The notes beneath the pieces were generated by a model. The model was not told the DNA's origin. It was given only the letters and a program-made list of their open reading frames with translations, and ran no database searches. 46,327 bases of DNA from a virus: IMG/VR virus record IMGVR_UViG_3300032523_002073, positions 1-46,327 of that record; one strand, given 5' to 3'. The position numbers and the translations under genes are program-made. Shown here piece after piece: positions 16,950 to 26,954 of this stretch. Numbering within the stretch: the stretch's first letter is position 1; every line of letters starts with the position of its first letter.

Positions 16950-18563
16950 CTATAGGTACTGTGTTGTTGAGGACGGAGGCTTATGCCTCGCGCCTATCAT
17001 CCCAATACTGCTCGATATTCTGCGGCTACTACGCTCATAGGATGGATCATACACCAACCTGGGCAATCTTCCTCTATTCCCTCCATGCACTGCTTTTCCT
17101 CCCATAATCTCATCTCTGTACACTGTCACTCCGTACACAAACGCATCTATGAAGTCATCGTTTTTAATAAAAGGAAAAGATGTGAGCTCAGCGAGTCTAT
17201 CCGCTAGGTTTGGTAGGTTTTCGTAAAGGCTCACCAGCCCATCTTCTACGAGTGGGGCAATTGCATTAGCCCTAAGCACTTTGTCTTTATTCGGAATAAG
17301 TTCTTTAATGGTGATATTAACTGTCCGCTTAAGAGTCTGAATGAGCGGGACTCCTTGCGCCCGGCCTTCAATATAAATGCATCTAATCTTCCACTGCTTA
17401 ATCAGAGCAGGAAAAATCTTTTCAAGGTCGGGAAACTCTAACCTCTCCAATACATAATGCATAAGATGGAGTTTAGATTGGGTCTTATCATACCCCCAGA
17501 TACAAATAGCAGTATAATCGTGCATTCTCTCCGCCTTATACGCGGTGTCAATCGTCGCGTAGATATACGAATACTTCCCAAGGTTTTTTGGATGGTATTG
17601 GAACCAAGGCCCTTTAAAAATCGCTCCCTGCTCACCAGCGGGCCTCCCCTGATACAATGAGTTAAAATCCCTATCCCCAATAGACTTACGAATAGCCTCT
17701 AGGTTTTTTACGGGAAAAAACTCGGGCCAATGAGACTCTCCCAGTTTCCTCTTAAGAATATCATTTTCCTCATCTACACACAACGCGGGAACATTAAGCT
17801 CCCTCCAGCCCTCAGGGTCGGCCTTAAGCAACCTGCCGATCACATCATCGACATGGAACCTAGTACCCATCGAAATAATCGCGTGGTTAGGCAGGCCTCG
17901 GGTAAGAAACTGGGCCTGAGTCCAGGCAAAAGTTGTCTCCATTACCGTAGAGGAGTTGCCATCTGCCAGAAGGTCATCAAGAATACCTACTCCAGGCAAC
18001 TCTTCGTCACTAATTACTCCAAAACCAAAACCAGTTACGTTGCCTCCAGCCGACGCAATCTTAATCAACCCGCCATTGTTATTACGAATTGCACTTAAGT
18101 TACACTTGTCCCGATCAATCTGGCACTCAGGAAAAATCCATTTAAACTGCTCGTGAGAGATATATTCAATAACCGACCTAGAGTTCTCGTTAGTGAGCTG
18201 GAGCGCGTACGAGCTCATAATAAACTGAGCGGTAGGACTTCGGCCCATCTGCCAAGCCGGAAAAATCTTGGAGATAAGTAAAGACTTTCCTGTTCTTGGT
18301 GGAAGGGAAATGGCACTTTGCTTGTGCCCTTCTTCCCCGTCCCCAATCCTCTGAAGAAAGTCCCCGATGATATTATGAACTTTGAACGGAGTAAACTTTC
18401 CAGCGATTGGCACTTCGCTCGTAATATACCTCGCAAAAGTAAGAAAATTTGTACGGCATTTTAACCTAAGTAGCTCTTGTTTATCAGAGGCGGAGAGAGA
18501 CTTAACTCTCTTCTCCATCTCCTTAACAGTAATTTTTTCTTTTAAGCAATCCGCTTTATTCAT
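16950..18563 (-). CDS. terL: Terminase large subunit
   Basis: With the ATG at 18563 the protein has 537 residues. The ATPase part has Walker A PPRTGKS (residues 88-94), a Walker-B-like GILDDLLADG (193-202) and the coupling motif SMGTRFHVDD (231-240). The nuclease part shows ATIDTAYKAERMHDYTAI (acidic residues near 339 and 349) and a C-terminal DDFIDAFVYG. This is the psiM2/TIGR01630-like terminase type rather than the T4 gp17 type. It pumps DNA into the procapsid and cuts the concatemer. The start is set by GGGAG 8 nt upstream and a 4-nt ATGA overlap with the homing endonuclease stop; an earlier ATG at 18578 lacks spacing for a ribosome site. No small terminase subunit is visible nearby. Confidence 0.9.
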   Translation of the reverse strand: MNKADCLKEKITVKEMEKRVKSLSASDKQELLRLKCRTNFLTFARYITSEVPIAGKFTPFKVHNIIGDFLQRIGDGEEGHKQSAISLPPRTGKSLLISKIFPAWQMGRSPTAQFIMSSYALQLTNENSRSVIEYISHEQFKWIFPECQIDRDKCNLSAIRNNNGGLIKIASAGGNVTGFGFGVISDEELPGVGILDDLLADGNSSTVMETTFAWTQAQFLTRGLPNHAIISMGTRFHVDDVIGRLLKADPEGWRELNVPALCVDEENDILKRKLGESHWPEFFPVKNLEAIRKSIGDRDFNSLYQGRPAGEQGAIFKGPWFQYHPKNLGKYSYIYATIDTAYKAERMHDYTAICIWGYDKTQSKLHLMHYVLERLEFPDLEKIFPALIKQWKIRCIYIEGRAQGVPLIQTLKRTVNITIKELIPNKDKVLRANAIAPLVEDGLVSLYENLPNLADRLAELTSFPFIKNDDFIDAFVYGVTVYRDEIMGGKAVHGGNRGRLPRLVYDPSYERSSRRISSSIGMIGARHKPPSSTTQYL

Positions 18564-19411
18564 GGGGATAACTCCCATCCTTTATGGGACTTTAGTTTCT
18601 TACTCTTAACACTAGATAAATGTGCTCTATTTAAACTCAATTCTGGATATTTTCTCCAAAGTTCGGTTGTTGTTGCAGAAACTTCCCCGTAAGAACCATG
18701 TTTCCATAAAATCCTATTAAGTGGCCGATTAACGTAGTCAATTCTTTTCCATCCTCTATGGTGATTTCTACTTCCTTTAGAGACTGCATATAAATAATTT
18801 TCTCTTAGATTTTGTTCTTTGTATTTTAGTTTCATGTTGGATATACTACCTCTGTATATGCCGAAATCTTCATGTATGAACTCATATATTTTTTTATTTT
18901 TATGCTCAGAAAAAGCTACTTTTTTTGATAATTCATAACTAATGGTCCATCCCTTGTGGTGAATTCTATGGCCATTAAAAACCATGTAAAGACTGGGAAA
19001 ATTTAAGTCTGTGTAAGTTTGCACTAGCTCTTTTATGGTTCCAATAAATTTTCCATGCTGCCAATGATAGAAAATTCTATCTTTTTTCCTTTTTGCTGTT
19101 ATACATGCAGAGTACTCTGTTCTTAGAGTTTCATACACTGAACTTTTTTTAATGTTTAACCTATTAGACATGAAGAAAAAAGCCCTAAGTGCTTTTTGTG
19201 TTCTAGTACTACTCTTTCCGTACCTTTTTAAGCAAAACTTATAAATTAGTGCATGGCATAAAAAGTGTTCTCTAAGAGTTAAAATAACAGTAAAATTGTT
19301 TTTTATGAAACTTTTAGGAACTACGTGGTGTTTTTCACAAATTTGCACTGGACACTTTTTGCGTTGTTTCGCTCTTCTTATTATGTTGAAGTAAATTTTT
19401 TCATATTTCAT
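18560..19411 (-). CDS. HNH homing endonuclease with three DNA-binding repeats
   Basis: Residues 25-60 carry EKHHVVPKSF and LTLREHFLCHALIYKF, the H-H/REH-CH pattern of phage free-standing HNH homing endonucleases. The rest is three imperfect repeats of about 45 residues (113-156, 175-223, 234-281), each ending in HHKGW, HHRGW or SHKGW, likely DNA-recognition modules. Base composition is more AT-rich than the neighbours, with many Lys/Asn/Ile codons, which is a sign of recent arrival. It sits immediately upstream of terL, overlapping it by 4 nt, a common target position for homing elements. A ribosome site is not obvious. It would nick or cut an intronless or uninserted allele to spread. Confidence 0.85.
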   Translation of the reverse strand: MKYEKIYFNIIRRAKQRKKCPVQICEKHHVVPKSFIKNNFTVILTLREHFLCHALIYKFCLKRYGKSSTRTQKALRAFFFMSNRLNIKKSSVYETLRTEYSACITAKRKKDRIFYHWQHGKFIGTIKELVQTYTDLNFPSLYMVFNGHRIHHKGWTISYELSKKVAFSEHKNKKIYEFIHEDFGIYRGSISNMKLKYKEQNLRENYLYAVSKGSRNHHRGWKRIDYVNRPLNRILWKHGSYGEVSATTTELWRKYPELSLNRAHLSSVKSKKLKSHKGWELSP

Positions 19412-19456
19412 ATACTATATTTAAACTATTTTTTCTCTATCAAAGCTCTATTATAT

Positions 19457-22381
19457 TCAACATAAGGCTTCTCCGCTTTGACTTCTACCTTGTTCATATG
19501 TAATTTTATCAAGTAGGGAGGAGAGAGATGGATCTTCAACCACCGAAGGTGGAAGTTGAGAAAAGAGTAAAGACTCCGGTAAAGGAGGGAGGGGAGAGTT
19601 AATTTTTGATAATAAAGAATCTTCTAGGGCTTTGTTTTTATCGCGCTTAGTGAGACATTTTTCAAATACCGCAGGGACGTCTATTGGCAAAAGCCCAAGA
19701 ACAAAACTAGTTATATCAACTACTCCTCCCCCGGGCTCTAGCGCTTTCCACTCCTTATCCGCAGGTTTTAAGAACCCCTGGGTAATGTAATTAGCCTCTT
19801 TTTTTGATAGGCTATTTAATGAGGCCATGCGGAGGATGTTTTCAAATACCCCAGCTAGGCTATCTGTCACTCCCACACCCGCCCCTCCTCCCATCTTCAC
19901 TGCATCAAGCCTAGCCACATACGCATAGACGTCCTTAATAGCTTTAGATGTAGTAACAATACTCAAAAGAGTTTTGGATATGATCGAGCCGTTGCCCACC
20001 ATGAGCTGGTTTACGAGCCTATACTGAGCATCAATCAATTTTCTCTCTATCGACTCTACCTTAGTAATATTATTATCTGCTTGTTTGAAAGCTTTTTCTA
20101 TAGTCTCAAAAGTGTACATCATCTCGGTCCAGAGCTCCGGCCAATCGGCATTCTTAGCACTATCGAGCCGATCTGCCATCTCCCCCAGCCTCTTTGTATT
20201 TTGTATCAGTTGAGTTAGATCCAACTCGTTGGGAATACAAAGCTTTTCTCCGAGCTTAGTAGGAATAAGGTCAAGGACTTTTGCTACAATATTCTCATTG
20301 TTTTTTGTTGGGTCACCATCCGGAGAATACGAGCTGGCGCTGTTGGCAATTACATTGCCACATTTCTCCAGCAAAGAGTTCCCATCTGAGTCCTCAAAGT
20401 GCTTTGTTTTCCGGCATTTAGGGTCGCAAGGGCACTCTCCACCTCCTATACCTCCGCCTCCAAAAAGCCCCTTTGTTAGCCCAGATAGCAGCCCAGTGAC
20501 TGGGTTTGAGCCGAGTAATTCCCCCAAAGAATCTAACCCGATCCCCCCCTCAAATGCTTTGATGAATTGCTCTCCGGCCCCCAAGGCCTGGAGTGCTGTA
20601 GAGGCTATTTGAGGTATATTGCCTCCTCCAGAAAACTTAGCCAGCGAGGGTAGGTTAGAGAACGAGGAAAGTGTCGAGGCTATTTCTCCCAACCCCCCGG
20701 ATTTTAAAACGGACTGTATTCCTTCGGCTACTTGTGCAGTGACCGGAACTATCTTTTCTAACGATGCTATTGTTTCGTTAAGAGGAGGGACTCCTTTCTC
20801 CCCCACCGAGCTCTTTACAACCTTCTCTACTGCTTTTGGCTGCGCACGGACTATTGCTGAGCCTACTGCCAGGGCGGGTTTAATAATATCTGCGAGTTCT
20901 TTGGGTATCTGAGGTAGCTTTAGTGCAGAGGCTGTGTCGAGCGCCCCCGCAATCCCCCCGGCCATATACCCAAAGTACACGGAGGAAAGCTCGGGGGATA
21001 GAGTGCGGATACTTTGATTGAGGGCCTTCTGCCCTATTGTTTTTAATGTGGAGTTAACCGTGTTATTTTTTGCTCCTCGGAGTAGTTGGTCGCCCACCTC
21101 TCCTAGAGTATTAAGAACTCCTTGAGTTGCTGGGTCGATGACTTTTGCATTACTCAGAGCGGTAGAAACCTGGGACACGATGCTATCCACCGGCACCGTA
21201 CCGTTATTAACTATTACGACTTTAGCAATATCTGTGAGCAATTTAGCCCCATCAAAAGCCCCAGAAAGTGCGTTAGTAGCCTTAAGAGCTACGCCGAGAG
21301 GAGTGGTGGGTAGGGCTGCAGGAATTGCTTTTGCGGCCATTGATATTACTTCTGAAACAGAATTGCCTACGAAGTCTCCTTTCCCCATTCCTCCAGGAAC
21401 TGCTGCTGCCAGCGCTTTCATAGGAGTTTTGGAGTCTAAAAAGTCTTGTTTTGAGATGGGGGCGTCTTGGCGGTGGAACTGAACCGGCTCGCGTTTACCA
21501 GGATTTATCCACTTCATCCCCCCTTGGTATCTTAGGCAAACAATCTTTTGAGAATTTAATCCTTCGTCAAGTACCGCCTCCATCCCATGCATTTTCTCTG
21601 TGCAGTCGGGCAGCGTAGTTTTAGTAAAAATTGGAGTGGCTCCTGCCGGCTTCCAATTAAAATCGCCATTTTCATCCTTGTTGCATTTAATCTGCAGTGT
21701 TCTAAATTTTCTGTCTTCGGAGAAGTCCCTGAGGTCTCCTTCTGTAGCCCCATTGCACTCAGGTATTCCCTTCTTCTCAGAGAGGCTCGCCTTTACTCCG
21801 GAGTTTTTAGGAGCACCTGGATCAAGTCCTTTCTCGATCCATTTGCCTCCAGTCAACGACTTCCAATTCCAGATCTCCTCACCTTCTTCCTGCGGATTAT
21901 TTCTTCTTATGCAAACAACCAAATCGTGGTTCATTTCATTCTGAAGAATATAAGCCCTCCCTGCATTTCCTTTATTGCATTTCATACCAAGATCGCCCGG
22001 TGAAGCAGGAGATGGATATGCTGCAAGCTGCTCGTCAAGGAGCGGGAACTGGAGCGGAGCCCCTCCCGACATAGCATTAGGGTTCTTATTAAAAAACCCT
22101 AGTATAAATGCATCGCCGGAGTTCCCGTGAGCCTTTCCAATTAAGCAATTAGAGCCGATCAACTGGGCGCTTAAAAGCCCCTTCCCCCCACCAAGAACAT
22201 ATGCCCAGTCACTCGAGGTACCGTCTTGGTACTCTACTTTTACCCTCCCTAGTTTTTTAGGATCAGATACCGACACCACCACCGCTATTTCATTAAAGGG
22301 GTCTGAAAAAACTCCGCCCATCGCCTCTGAGTTACGGGAGCTGAGCTCTTTTACCTGCTGGAGTTCATTAAAAAATCCCAT
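19457..22381 (-). CDS. Baseplate spike/hub protein with N-terminal gp5-type OB fold
   Basis: The 974-residue protein begins MGFFNELQQV. Residues 32-98 form a gpV/gp5-type OB fold: VVVSVSDPKKLGRVKVEYQDG, then WAYVLGG and an AFILGFF end strand. Residues 130-310 are Cys-rich with a repeated unit ending VVCIRRN or IVCLRYQ around paired Trp residues, similar to Cys/Trp repeats in fibre proteins. The centre (about 340-650) is a long helical Ala/Leu/Gly region, ending in a GGGIGGGECPCDPKC linker. The C-terminal 300 residues are helical. It probably sits at the baseplate centre or forms the connection between spike and wedge. It lies 5 nt after the gpI-like gene, with GAGGAG as ribosome site. Confidence 0.75.
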   Translation of the reverse strand: MGFFNELQQVKELSSRNSEAMGGVFSDPFNEIAVVVSVSDPKKLGRVKVEYQDGTSSDWAYVLGGGKGLLSAQLIGSNCLIGKAHGNSGDAFILGFFNKNPNAMSGGAPLQFPLLDEQLAAYPSPASPGDLGMKCNKGNAGRAYILQNEMNHDLVVCIRRNNPQEEGEEIWNWKSLTGGKWIEKGLDPGAPKNSGVKASLSEKKGIPECNGATEGDLRDFSEDRKFRTLQIKCNKDENGDFNWKPAGATPIFTKTTLPDCTEKMHGMEAVLDEGLNSQKIVCLRYQGGMKWINPGKREPVQFHRQDAPISKQDFLDSKTPMKALAAAVPGGMGKGDFVGNSVSEVISMAAKAIPAALPTTPLGVALKATNALSGAFDGAKLLTDIAKVVIVNNGTVPVDSIVSQVSTALSNAKVIDPATQGVLNTLGEVGDQLLRGAKNNTVNSTLKTIGQKALNQSIRTLSPELSSVYFGYMAGGIAGALDTASALKLPQIPKELADIIKPALAVGSAIVRAQPKAVEKVVKSSVGEKGVPPLNETIASLEKIVPVTAQVAEGIQSVLKSGGLGEIASTLSSFSNLPSLAKFSGGGNIPQIASTALQALGAGEQFIKAFEGGIGLDSLGELLGSNPVTGLLSGLTKGLFGGGGIGGGECPCDPKCRKTKHFEDSDGNSLLEKCGNVIANSASSYSPDGDPTKNNENIVAKVLDLIPTKLGEKLCIPNELDLTQLIQNTKRLGEMADRLDSAKNADWPELWTEMMYTFETIEKAFKQADNNITKVESIERKLIDAQYRLVNQLMVGNGSIISKTLLSIVTTSKAIKDVYAYVARLDAVKMGGGAGVGVTDSLAGVFENILRMASLNSLSKKEANYITQGFLKPADKEWKALEPGGGVVDITSFVLGLLPIDVPAVFEKCLTKRDKNKALEDSLLSKINSPLPPLPESLLFSQLPPSVVEDPSLSSLLDKITYEQGRSQSGEALC

Positions 22382-22386
22382 TATAT

Positions 22387-24552
22387 CTACTGCTCCTCAA
22401 CCACTGGTTCAAAAAATGCGTCCCCTACCGACCACAAATTAGCCGAGAGGTACGGGTACTGAACTCTTACATTTAAGTTAGAAGGCATCCAGTTTTTAGC
22501 AATATACCCGACCCTATCCCAAGACTTACCATCTCTATTGTAGTAGTAAGGTACTCTGAAAAACACGTTTCTGCTATCCTCTACAGTACTTACTCTACTC
22601 ACCCCAGCTATTAACTGGTTGGCATAATTACCCACACTTGCGTCTGCTAACCCACCGACCTGAAGTACCTCACTCTTATACGGGAGGAGAAGTGGGGCAA
22701 GAATTTCAGCGCTTCTCAGCCCAGTTCTCGGCCTAAAAACTTTTTTGTCCAAGTCTACAACCTCTAACTCTGAGGAGGTATGCGCTTTTAACCCAAAAAT
22801 TGAACTTAAAAACACGACGCCTAATAAACTACCTTTAGCCTCTATTAAGCCATTCCAGAGAGTTTTATTTGCTCTTGCCTGATTTACTGAAAATAGCGTC
22901 ACCTTCTGAGTAGTTTCTGAATAAGTTTTAGCCTTGAATACTAAAGGAGTGGCCGAACTTAACTCCACCGACCCAATCTCATCTAGTTTTAATTTGAGAA
23001 GGTTGTCATAGTTCCCGGACCAACTTACAAAATCCCCCCAGCCCAAGTCCCCCACTCCCCAGGCATCGTTTGTCGGAGCATCAGCCCACTCATCCTGGGT
23101 AAAAGGAAACTGGCTAAGAGCAATGCCTTTCGCCGTAAGAACATCTTCCGAGCCAGGGATTGAGATGGTTTCGTCTCTATCCCACCACCCAAACGCGTTT
23201 TTTATCATCGCCCGTTTGATCACCACGCCCCACTGCGGGTTCCACAAATCCCCAGCTAGGCCCACATGCTGAGCTAGCCAATCAAGCAGCGCTGGGTTGC
23301 AAGTGTCAGGATCTAGATAATCCGAGTAAAAAGAAGCAACTGAGTCTTTTTTCTTAGAGAGAAACTCATCAATTCCGCTTGTCAACCACTGAGCAGGTGT
23401 TTCCTCTGTGGAGAAAGCTGGGTCTGATCTATATGCTTCGGCAAGGCCAGGAAGCCGAGAGTATACGGGCCTAGATACAGTGGCTTTATTATAAGAAAGC
23501 TTCGGCTCAGCAAATGAGCTCCCGGTGACTTGAACTATGCTCTCAAAAAGGTCTTTTATTCTCTCATATACTGCACAAATAAAATTGAGGCCCGTATGTA
23601 CTCTTGCGAATCTATACAAAAACTCCTCATTAATTATCTCATTTATTCTTTCTACCCACTCATTGTCAAGAGTCTCAAATCCCTTAACCAAAACATCTTT
23701 GATTTCTTTTTCCGCCGTAGTGTATAACCTATCATTCAGGTATCCTTCAGAGGTCCCAGGATATGAAGAAATAATTATACTTTGTACAAACCTCGATTTC
23801 CTGTTCTCCACGCCAATAATATCAATTAGTGGCTTTCTAGCAACACTTCTCAACCTCTCGTCAGTTTTTATAATTGCAGTTTCTATAAAATCTTCAGAGT
23901 AGTAAAATACTGGGGGGAGGTGGATTATAGATGCGGTACTTGCCGGCCGTGTAATCGCAACTGAGTAAGCCGAGCCAGTACTCGAGTAGGTTACATATGT
24001 CCCTCTTAAAATTGTTTTTAGTATAACACGCTCAGTAGCAGGTAGGTAATATACAACTGGCCGAGCTGGGCTCCCATACACATTTTTTGAAGTATACTTC
24101 CACTTGTTTTTATTGACCCGCTCAATAGTCCCAATTATGCACTTCCCAGGGTTGCATAACGTGTTAGTTCCTTGCCCAGACTTGCACTCTAGCCCCACTC
24201 TTGAGCAGTTTTCCATGCCCCCATGTTCAACTCCTCCCATCGAAGGGCCGTGGGCATAGACTGGGTACCTATACTCATCTCCTAGGGGTTTTGGAGATAC
24301 AACGTCGGGGGAGTGAACATGCCCTACATTTTTAAACTTGAAACCATTAAGATCCAAGTTGCCAATTTCCTTATCTATAACAATCTGCCGAGCAGCATTA
24401 ATGTTCTTTGTTGCTGAGAAGTCTACCTCTCCGAGCTTGTGAGAGAAGATCTTTTGCTGCTTTGTTCTATCAAACTCTACAATGAGATGGCCTGGAGAGA
24501 ACGCAGGAGGAAGCTTTTTGCCTTTTAGACTATTCCACGCGGAGGTATTCAT
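22387..24552 (-). CDS. Baseplate/tail protein with gpI-like domain
   Basis: The 721-residue protein contains, near residues 370-470, LPGLAEAYRSDP, a helix, FYSDYLDPDTCNPALLDWLAQ and IKRAMIKNAFG, the layout of P2 gpI-like tail proteins (short helices, then Cys-Pro and Leu-Asp-Trp-Leu-Ala). The N-terminal part has a Cys cluster (GMENCSRVGLEC, TLCNPGKC) between residues 117 and 142 that may bind a metal or form disulfides. The C-terminal part is beta-rich. gpI-like proteins bridge the wedge (gpJ) and fibre, so this gene, located after the gpJ-like gene with an ATGA overlap, is part of the same wedge. Function is inferred from this similarity and context. Confidence 0.7.
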   Translation of the reverse strand: MNTSAWNSLKGKKLPPAFSPGHLIVEFDRTKQQKIFSHKLGEVDFSATKNINAARQIVIDKEIGNLDLNGFKFKNVGHVHSPDVVSPKPLGDEYRYPVYAHGPSMGGVEHGGMENCSRVGLECKSGQGTNTLCNPGKCIIGTIERVNKNKWKYTSKNVYGSPARPVVYYLPATERVILKTILRGTYVTYSSTGSAYSVAITRPASTASIIHLPPVFYYSEDFIETAIIKTDERLRSVARKPLIDIIGVENRKSRFVQSIIISSYPGTSEGYLNDRLYTTAEKEIKDVLVKGFETLDNEWVERINEIINEEFLYRFARVHTGLNFICAVYERIKDLFESIVQVTGSSFAEPKLSYNKATVSRPVYSRLPGLAEAYRSDPAFSTEETPAQWLTSGIDEFLSKKKDSVASFYSDYLDPDTCNPALLDWLAQHVGLAGDLWNPQWGVVIKRAMIKNAFGWWDRDETISIPGSEDVLTAKGIALSQFPFTQDEWADAPTNDAWGVGDLGWGDFVSWSGNYDNLLKLKLDEIGSVELSSATPLVFKAKTYSETTQKVTLFSVNQARANKTLWNGLIEAKGSLLGVVFLSSIFGLKAHTSSELEVVDLDKKVFRPRTGLRSAEILAPLLLPYKSEVLQVGGLADASVGNYANQLIAGVSRVSTVEDSRNVFFRVPYYYNRDGKSWDRVGYIAKNWMPSNLNVRVQYPYLSANLWSVGDAFFEPVVEEQ

Positions 24553-25838
24553 GTGGTATATAGGTTATCGTAGTAGAAAGTTAGTGGGGAGAAGTCATTA
24601 ATCGATGTAAAACCAATCTCTACTCTATAGAGCTTATAAGAAGCAATTGGCGAGAAAGAATCCTGTACTTGGTTATCTACATCCACCACTCCGATATAAT
24701 CGTAGTCACACACACCGGCCTCCTCATCCTCATCTCCAGCAAACCCAGCACAAAGCCCTTCGATAGACGAGGAGTCTTTTAGCATACTCCGGACAGTTAG
24801 GTTATTTACTGATTTTACGAAGTCGAAGTCGTACACAAGCCGAAGAATCTCCTCGTACTCGAGCGGAGCGCCAAGAGCTATGCTGCTCGGATCGATGTAT
24901 TGTTGAAGTATAGCGAGCATCTGCGCCGCCAGAAAATCAACCCCTCCTCCCAGAGATGTAGGGTCATAAAGCACTTCTATGACAAGATCAATCGGTATTA
25001 TTTCTGGGCCTATGAACGATATATTTGTTCCCAAAGTAACTCTTGGACGCATAGATTCTATCAAATATAGAATATTAGAATCACTCAACCCACCGCCATC
25101 TTTATCCCCCACACAAATTACCACATTTCCTGAAAGTAACTTGGTTAGGTTATTTTTTTCTTCGTAGGTAAGTACTTTTACTATACTTGTCTCTGGCACA
25201 AGAGCTCTCACCTCATTCTCAAAGTCTACGGCTGTGGTTAGGTTTCTTCTGGTAAGAACGTCAAAGGCCCGGCGTTTCATCCCTACCACAGACTCGGTAT
25301 CTGTACCTCCTCCTGCAGCTTCTTCATTTCTTAGGAACTCAAGCCCTGCAAAATTCTTCTCGATTTTGTTGATCTCTCCCTCGCCTACATTGTATGAGCT
25401 TCCCCACCGTTCAGATTGGCAAGATACCATCTTTGAAAACTCAGACTGGCCGATTCGGACCTCGGAGAGAGTAACAAAAACTTGGCTACCGTTGGCTATA
25501 AGTTTTGTTCCTTGGGGGATTATTAGAACCCGCTGGTAGCCCGGTACTTTGTAAAAAGTTACATCGGCAAGTGCCCGGCTTCCAATTTTTCTTTGCACTC
25601 CGAGCTGCCTAAGCCATTGAAGACTAAAAGCTTCGGGAAGATTGTTCAGATAGTAGAGGAGTTCTGCTTGGGCAAAGGCCTGGCCTTCCACAATTGCAGA
25701 AAGGGGCGAAGCTGGAGTAAAGTCATTCAACTCCCCACCCGACTCTAAAAATATCCTAGTTTGCAGTGCCTTAACTAAAGCCTCAGTATTGCGGCTGTCT
25801 AGCTGCAGAGGTAATATCGGGCCGTAAATGTTAGCCAT
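24549..25838 (-). CDS. Baseplate wedge protein, gpJ/gp47-like
   Basis: The 429-residue protein has the family's layout: a helical N-terminus (NDFTPASPLSAIVEGQAFAQAELLYYLN) of the 'sP.s.l...la...a' type, a beta part with VLIIPQGTKLIANG, the loop RNEEAAGGGTDTESV followed by KRRAFDVLTRRNLTTAVDFE (residues about 186-205) and a C-terminal alpha/beta domain with IPIDLVIEVLYDP. This is the Baseplate_J/P2 gpJ-type wedge. It starts by overlapping the stop codon of the upstream gene by one nucleotide (TAATG) and its own stop overlaps the gpI-like gene by 4 nt, so the three are translationally coupled. Wedge proteins form the ring around the hub. Confidence 0.85.
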   Translation of the reverse strand: MANIYGPILPLQLDSRNTEALVKALQTRIFLESGGELNDFTPASPLSAIVEGQAFAQAELLYYLNNLPEAFSLQWLRQLGVQRKIGSRALADVTFYKVPGYQRVLIIPQGTKLIANGSQVFVTLSEVRIGQSEFSKMVSCQSERWGSSYNVGEGEINKIEKNFAGLEFLRNEEAAGGGTDTESVVGMKRRAFDVLTRRNLTTAVDFENEVRALVPETSIVKVLTYEEKNNLTKLLSGNVVICVGDKDGGGLSDSNILYLIESMRPRVTLGTNISFIGPEIIPIDLVIEVLYDPTSLGGGVDFLAAQMLAILQQYIDPSSIALGAPLEYEEILRLVYDFDFVKSVNNLTVRSMLKDSSSIEGLCAGFAGDEDEEAGVCDYDYIGVVDVDNQVQDSFSPIASYKLYRVEIGFTSINDFSPLTFYYDNLYTT

Positions 25839-26875
25839 TAGAAAGCGGGGGTAAAGTCACGAGCAGTTGAGTTAAGACCTCCTTGTGGGTCTGCATTGTC
25901 TTCTTCAAATGTAGGGACTAAAGACGTGTCCAACAAGTCCCCATTTGACATAGTTTTTGGATCGAATGTAGTGTATCCGTTGAGTACCTCTCCCATTAAC
26001 GAGATGGCATAGAGCTCTTTGTCCCCTCCAAGGTTTTCTGGGAACTGACTCAGTATAGAAGTGATAGGAAGGCCACTAGCCCCTACTCCAATACTATCAA
26101 GAATCGAAGCAGCACCGGCTGGATTATACAATGCTTCAAGCGGAGAGGAGGAAAGATAACCTACCAACCCACTCTTAATAGAGTCTTTTAGCCCTAGCGG
26201 AATTTCTGTTGATGTAAGACCAGAGAAGGCAACGTTTTTCCAGTATTTTTGCGGAGAGATATACCCTTCGGCAACTGGCACTCCGCGATAGTCTAGTCCT
26301 AAATCCACAGAGTTATCTAAATCCACTCTTGAGTTAGGAGGAGGAATGGAGACTTTTGCCTGGGGGTTATTAGCAACTGCGCGGGTAATTAGACTAACAT
26401 CGGGGCCTAGTTTAGGCTCTTTTTGTATGCTTTCTGAAATCTCCCTAGAGAGAGTCTCTATCCCCCCCTGAATAGAGTAGGTAGGAAGAATTCTTGTAAC
26501 TACCCGGCCAATATACTCCGATAAAGTAACTCCATAACCCTCAACCGAATCGAGCTCTTCAAAGAAACTACTTTTAAACTCAGAGACCAGCCGAGGCTTC
26601 CAGTCCGCACCGTATTCTATGTCTATAAAATCAGAAAACTCTGCGGTAGAAGAATACTGGGCCTCTAAACCCCGAAGTATAGCGGCCATAAAGAGTTCTT
26701 TTGTTCCATAAAAACTTTCAAATATATCAGACGGGCGCTGAGTATTTAAAAACTTAGTAGGGGACTGGGCATATACCTGATTTTGTACTTCTCTAAAGTA
26801 CTCTGGGTCGCCATAAGCAACCGCAGCTAACCCACCTAGAGTGCTAAAATCATTAGTAACGTATCCTGTTTTCAA
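25838..26875 (-). CDS. Structural protein of unknown function at head of baseplate operon
   Basis: The 345-residue protein starts MKTGYVTNDFSTLGG. I do not recognise a family. It has no membrane segment; residues 1-165 are helical with many aromatic residues, then a proline-rich linker (VSIPPPNSRVDLDN) precedes a Gly/Ser-rich C-terminal half. It is the first gene of the minus-strand baseplate operon and is joined by TAATG to the gpJ-like gene, so a wedge or connector role is likely. The promoter must lie in the 79-nt AT-rich divergent gap (26876-26954), which contains a symmetrical TATATATA core, but no convincing hexamer pair can be assigned. Confidence 0.6.
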   Translation of the reverse strand: MKTGYVTNDFSTLGGLAAVAYGDPEYFREVQNQVYAQSPTKFLNTQRPSDIFESFYGTKELFMAAILRGLEAQYSSTAEFSDFIDIEYGADWKPRLVSEFKSSFFEELDSVEGYGVTLSEYIGRVVTRILPTYSIQGGIETLSREISESIQKEPKLGPDVSLITRAVANNPQAKVSIPPPNSRVDLDNSVDLGLDYRGVPVAEGYISPQKYWKNVAFSGLTSTEIPLGLKDSIKSGLVGYLSSSPLEALYNPAGAASILDSIGVGASGLPITSILSQFPENLGGDKELYAISLMGEVLNGYTTFDPKTMSNGDLLDTSLVPTFEEDNADPQGGLNSTARDFTPAF

Positions 26876-26954
26876 GGAGTGAATGCTTTATTCTATATAT
26901 AATTTAAACCCCTAAAGGTAGGTTAAAGGATATCAGACACACTATTCGTTGTTA

